Below, piece by piece: positions 29,421-32,752 of a DNA stretch of 32,752 bases. Position numbers and translations under genes: made by a program. Source of the stretch: Indolivaga alginatilytica. Its GTDB lineage: Bacteria; Bacteroidota; Bacteroidia; Bacteroidales; Dysgonomonadaceae. How positions within the stretch are numbered: the stretch's first letter is position 1; each line of letters starts with the position of its first letter. The stretch spans positions 1 through 32,752 of the forward strand of contig NZ_QICL01000025.1 in assembly GCF_003201355.1 (NCBI RefSeq), read 5' to 3'. Under the pieces are notes generated by a model. The model was not told where the DNA came from, ran no database searches, and was given only the letters and a program-made list of their open reading frames with translations.

Positions 29421-31925
29421 AAACAATGTTGGAGATAATACATCATTCTCAGCCTCTCTGAGATATATAAGCCCATCTTTCCAATAATCATAATTCAACT
29501 CAGTAGATAATCCTTTGCGGCCTAACTTTATGGCACAATAAGGGACTGTCTGAATACCTCCAAAAGGATCGAAAACAATATCTCCTTTATTACTATATCG
29601 CTCAATTAGCCTGTTAACAATATCCAACTGAAGAGGGCAAATATGATTTTGTCTATTTTTCTGTGCTTGTTTTGTATTAAGGGTCCTCATACGAACTACA
29701 TCATCCCATATATATTCCTTTTTGCTAACAGGATCTATTGCCATGAATTTTTTAGGAAGCATGTTTTTTCCAAGTAGGTATTCAGCAAATCCAACATGTC
29801 TCTCAAAATTATATATGTTTTCACGCTCAAAATTTCGAAATAAAAACCTTATCTTATCTACACCCATTCCGGTAATATCATGTTTGCTCAATAGCGTATT
29901 CCCTGAGGACTTCCAATCAGAATGAGCATCTATCTGCCATTTAGCTAACGAATACTCAGCTTTGTTCTTTACAACAGGGATATCAGCATAAGCCTTACTT
30001 GTATCTGTTTGAGGTTTCCTGAATAGCAGAATATATTCAGGACAACCAACCCCCATCTTAGATCCATCCTTTACCATCTCGGAATATCCCAATCTGTAAG
30101 TCTGATTGTTTTCACGAACAACATCTGTATCAACTGTAATCATTCCAAAGAATTCAAACTTATGCTTCATATAATGAAATATGCACATTGCATGAAAAGG
30201 ATCTAAAGTTGGCATTCCCTTTCCTGTAGCATTTCCAAATAAGATTCTATCTTTCACGTGAACAGCAAGTACCCTTCCAGGTTGAAGCATACGGTATAAT
30301 TCAGGAGATAAGAAGTCCATTTGGTCAAAGAATTTATCATTATTCGTATTATGCCCAAAATCGTTATATGTAGGTGTGTATTCGTAATGATTGGAGAAGG
30401 GAACAGACGTAACTACCAATCCAACAGAATTATCCGGTCTACTCAAACATTCCAGTACATTGTCGTTGTTGATAGCCTCCCATAACTTACTTTCTTGTAC
30501 CTCACGACTGGCAAACATCCACCTCATTAGTTTTTCATCAGTATTGGTTGATGTTAAACCGTTTTCACGAACCAGACTTACCATATTATCAACCATATTA
30601 TTATGTTGTGCCCACTTTTGCATGAATGATTTAAATATTTCAGACTCTGATTCTGCATAGACAAAGAACATCCAGACATCAAATTTTTGCATGAAGCGAT
30701 AAATACGATGTATTGCTTGAAATTTATCATTAAACCGGTAATCGATAAACATAATAGCTTTATGGCAGTGGTATTGAAAGTTAAGACCTTCACCCAGCAT
30801 TTCGGGTTTAGCTGCTAAGTATTTTAATTTCCCGGTTTTGAAATCCTCTATTATTTGATCTGCTTCATCATCATTTTGAGAACCGTATACAGCTTTACAT
30901 TCGGGAATAGCTTTACATAATGCCTGACGTTCCAATTCGGTATCGTGCCAAAAGATAAAATGGTCATCTTTGTTTTCGGGACGGTTAATTATTTCAAGTA
31001 CTCTCTCTATTTTTGATGATAAACTGTCACGTTTCTCTTTAGCTGCATCTGGTAGAGATAATGCTGCTTCACGATACATCTTCACTTGACCGTCACGATC
31101 TGTTCCTGCTGTGGAATTATCGACATCCACAACCTCTTCAAAGCATTCTAACTTTGGCAATTCATATCCTTCATCCGAATATCCCAAGTCAGATGGCTTT
31201 GTAATAACCAGTGCCCAAGTAGACACCCATAACCAGAACTCATTTTCTTTGTGAGGATATAATGTGAGGTTATTGGCTTTAGTGCTGTCACGCTGAAAAA
31301 ATCGAGTGAGAGCTTGACCTGTGTCCATAACTCCCAAATAGCCGGCATAGTGAATTATCTCTTTATACCTATTAGGAGCCGGTGTTGCTGTAGCTAAGAA
31401 TTTATATGGAACATTTGCGAATAATGGCAAAAACTCCTGATAAGTTTTTGTTCCATATCCACGAAGAACTGAGGCTTCATCAAGAGAAGTAGCTATAAAA
31501 TAATCCGGATCTATGCGAACTCCTTTTTCACCATCTCGGACTCTCTCATAATTAGTTATCATAATGTCAGATGTACATGCTTCAACTTCTTGCATGTTTT
31601 TGATATAGACAACATTCATATTCAGGTATTTTTTAGCTTGTTCAACAAACTCTACAACTACACGTTTAGGACAAACGATCAGACCTTTACCGCCTTTATA
31701 TTTGGTTATAAGTCTAAGTATCTCTAGTTGAGTGACTGTTTTTTGAAGTCCAAAATTGGAAAATATAGCACGACATCCTCCACGAATTGCCCAGCTCACA
31801 GAGTCTTTTACATGTGGATAGAGTGTTTGAGTTAATTTATCGGAAACGATATTGAATCCTGTTTGGCTACTGATAGCCATCTTTGATTTAAGAAAATCAA
31901 TGTATTCTTGCTTCTTGCAATCCAT
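29388..31925 (-). CDS. Helicase-DNA methyltransferase fusion
   Basis: The start is the ATG at 31925 (MDCKKQEYIDFLKSKMA), 845 residues. An upstream GTG at 31967 lies in a stem-loop. The N-terminal half is an SNF2/DEAD-like helicase: a changed Walker A, FGLQKTVTQLEIL; VCPKRVVVEF (Ia); a changed Walker B, TSLDEASVLRG; FLATATPAPNRYKE (III); and FQAIHRIYRF (VI). The C-terminal half is an N4/N6 DNA methyltransferase of the circularly permuted class, with a motif-IV-like VVTSVPFSNHYEYTP in place of TSPPY and motif I VFDPFGGIQTVPYCAIKLGR near the end. This two-domain layout recurs in Bacteroidota phages. It may mark phage DNA. Both active-site changes make activity uncertain. Confidence 0.75.
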   Translation of the reverse strand: MDCKKQEYIDFLKSKMAISSQTGFNIVSDKLTQTLYPHVKDSVSWAIRGGCRAIFSNFGLQKTVTQLEILRLITKYKGGKGLIVCPKRVVVEFVEQAKKYLNMNVVYIKNMQEVEACTSDIMITNYERVRDGEKGVRIDPDYFIATSLDEASVLRGYGTKTYQEFLPLFANVPYKFLATATPAPNRYKEIIHYAGYLGVMDTGQALTRFFQRDSTKANNLTLYPHKENEFWLWVSTWALVITKPSDLGYSDEGYELPKLECFEEVVDVDNSTAGTDRDGQVKMYREAALSLPDAAKEKRDSLSSKIERVLEIINRPENKDDHFIFWHDTELERQALCKAIPECKAVYGSQNDDEADQIIEDFKTGKLKYLAAKPEMLGEGLNFQYHCHKAIMFIDYRFNDKFQAIHRIYRFMQKFDVWMFFVYAESESEIFKSFMQKWAQHNNMVDNMVSLVRENGLTSTNTDEKLMRWMFASREVQESKLWEAINNDNVLECLSRPDNSVGLVVTSVPFSNHYEYTPTYNDFGHNTNNDKFFDQMDFLSPELYRMLQPGRVLAVHVKDRILFGNATGKGMPTLDPFHAMCIFHYMKHKFEFFGMITVDTDVVRENNQTYRLGYSEMVKDGSKMGVGCPEYILLFRKPQTDTSKAYADIPVVKNKAEYSLAKWQIDAHSDWKSSGNTLLSKHDITGMGVDKIRFLFRNFERENIYNFERHVGFAEYLLGKNMLPKKFMAIDPVSKKEYIWDDVVRMRTLNTKQAQKNRQNHICPLQLDIVNRLIERYSNKGDIVFDPFGGIQTVPYCAIKLGRKGLSTELNYDYWKDGLIYLREAENDVLSPTLFDLMEFEACGT

Positions 31926-31950
31926 AATCTGATGTTTAATTGGTTGTGAG

Positions 31951-31975
31951 GACAGCCGGAATAACACCGGCTGTC
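31951..31975. terminator. Stem-loop between repeat gene and helicase-methyltransferase
   Basis: A perfect 9-bp stem, GACAGCCGG/CCGGCTGTC (31951-31959 with 31967-31975), loop of seven, begins 8 bases after the repeat gene stop (minus strand). It is not followed by a T-tract on the minus strand, so it may be an RNA-stabilising or partial terminator element. Confidence 0.5.
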
Positions 31976-31983
31976 AGATGCTT

Positions 31984-32752
31984 TTATTTACCGAATGTCT
32001 CATTAAATTTTTTATCCAGAATACCCAGAATTACCATCCTTTCATTCCAGTTATTACCTCCATCATAGTTTATTTTCCCAATTAACTGATCTTTTGTTCC
32101 GATAAAGCAACCGCAAACATAGAAAGGTATGTCTGCATTAAACTTATACCATAAATAAGTAGTTCCCTGTGTTGCAACATATTTGTCTGTGATATAATAT
32201 TTTCTAGTATCTACATAGCCAGGAGTATTCGGATTCGATGCAGCACGTCTGCGTACATCATTGTCGCTATCTTTCGACAATACAGTCAATACCTCAACAG
32301 GAGTATTCGGATTCGATGCAGCACTGCTGCGTACATCATTGTCGCTATCTTTCGACAATACAGTCAATACCTCAACAGGAGTATTCGGATTCGATGCAGC
32401 ACGTCTGCGTACATCATTGTCGCTATCTTTCGACAATACAGTCAATACCTCAACAGGAGTATTCGGATTCGATGCAGCACTGCTGCGTACATCATTGTGG
32501 CTATCTTTCGACAATACAGTCAATACCTCAACAGGAGTATTCGGATTCGATGCAGCACTGCTGCGTACATCATTGTCGCTATCTTTCGACAATACAGTCA
32601 ATACCTCAACAGGAGTATTCGGATTCGATGCAGCACGTCTGCGTACATCCCAGTGACTATCTTTCGACAATACAGTCAATACCTCAACAGGAGTATTCGG
32701 ATTCGATGCAGCACTGCTGCGTACATCATTGTCGCTATCTTTCGACAATACA
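31984..32752 (-). CDS. Leucine-rich-repeat-variant (LRV) protein, N-terminus beyond the window
   Basis: A partial frame of 256 codons without a start. The first visible codons (GTA TTG TCG) are mid-repeat and the frame is open at the right edge. Seven tandem units of 26 residues, SxDVR(R/S)(R/S)AASNPNTPVEVLTVL-type, match the LRV repeat (alpha-solenoid with NPNTPxEVL). They differ only at D/H, N/W and RR/SS positions. The C-terminal 78 residues are non-repeat (YYITDKYVATQGTTYLWYKF; YVCGCFIGTKDQLIG). LRV solenoids usually mediate protein binding. Function unknown. Confidence 0.75.
   Translation of the reverse strand, partial: VLSKDSDNDVRSSAASNPNTPVEVLTVLSKDSHWDVRRRAASNPNTPVEVLTVLSKDSDNDVRSSAASNPNTPVEVLTVLSKDSHNDVRSSAASNPNTPVEVLTVLSKDSDNDVRRRAASNPNTPVEVLTVLSKDSDNDVRSSAASNPNTPVEVLTVLSKDSDNDVRRRAASNPNTPGYVDTRKYYITDKYVATQGTTYLWYKFNADIPFYVCGCFIGTKDQLIGKINYDGGNNWNERMVILGILDKKFNETFGK
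32221..32752. repeat. Tandem 78-bp repeats encoding LRV units
   Basis: Units start with AGGAGTATTCGGATTCGATG at about 32221, 32299, 32377, 32455, 32533, 32611 and 32689; the last is cut by the window end. Differences are confined to CGTCTGCG/CTGCTGCG in one place and GTCGCT/GTGGCT or CAGTGACT in another. The near identity points to recent duplication or gene conversion. Confidence 0.95.

Noticed and set aside
31930-31945. Attachment-site core from a 16-base repeat also at 25858-25873
   Set aside because: TGATGTTTAATTGGTT is AT-rich, lies in leader or spacer positions of early genes, and no integrase is nearby; a shared leader or chance is likelier.
31926-31967. GTG start for the helicase-methyltransferase
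   Set aside because: It lies inside a 9-bp stem-loop; the ATG at 31925 follows a leader-like stretch and matches the expected N-terminus.
32261-32656. Plus-strand 131-codon frame in the repeat region
   Set aside because: It is the mirror of the LRV repeats, repeats with the same period, and has no start or context support.
32221-32752. CRISPR-like array
   Set aside because: The 78-base units are contiguous, lack spacers and encode in-frame LRV repeats.
32221-32752. Diversity-generating retroelement target
   Set aside because: Differences are not adenine-specific, and no reverse transcriptase or template repeat is visible.

Overview
The window is a stretch of a tailed bacteriophage or prophage genome with a long non-contractile tail (siphovirus-like), from a Bacteroidota host. 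The evidence is a 1023-residue tape measure protein with a frameshifted tail chaperone before it, an HK97-type head module, low GC content, several matches to the Bacteroidota promoter box TAnnTTTG, and a lipoprotein whose Cys is followed by an Asp-rich stretch (a Bacteroidota surface-export signal). No integrase, repressor, rRNA or tRNA is visible. A temperate lifestyle is suggested only by an AntA/AntB-like antirepressor and by cargo ('moron') genes inserted against the direction of the structural genes.

Layout, read right to left because most genes are on the minus strand. (1) 32752-22371, early/middle genes: a repeat protein cut by the window edge, a helicase-DNA methyltransferase fusion, a C5-cytosine methyltransferase with an expanded repeat region, a replication initiator with iteron-like repeats inside its gene, a DnaC-like helicase loader, a MazG-like protein, a PAPS-reductase-family protein, a 50-residue zinc-ribbon protein, a DUF4406 protein and a NinG/Rap-like nuclease. 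This block ends in a hairpin terminator at 22322-22355. (2) 22267-13793: terminase small and large subunits, small membrane and Cys-containing proteins, tail assembly chaperone G/GT made by -1 frameshifting, tape measure, and a large tail protein. (3) 13790-10343, an accessory island: a plus-strand pair (membrane-anchored PH-like protein plus lipoprotein), a minus-strand antirepressor and small gene, and a plus-strand pair (small protein plus ADP-ribosyltransferase-like protein). (4) 10010-1: a structural protein, portal, a MuF head protein carrying a CdiA-type nuclease domain, a coiled-coil protein, a scaffold candidate, the major capsid protein, head-tail connectors, a probable tail tube protein, a baseplate-like protein and the start of a fibre-like protein.

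Three minus-strand structural operons (terminase, portal, capsid) each begin with the same palindrome, ATAATCATAATGATTAT or a one-mismatch form, overlapping a TAnnTTTG box. It lies where the -33 element would normally be and looks like a phage-specific late promoter switched on by a dedicated activator. Other unexplained signals are a probable small RNA with a full Bacteroidota promoter facing the 3' end of the MuF-toxin gene, a nested hairpin covering the antirepressor start, and a lambda-O-like origin inside the initiator gene.
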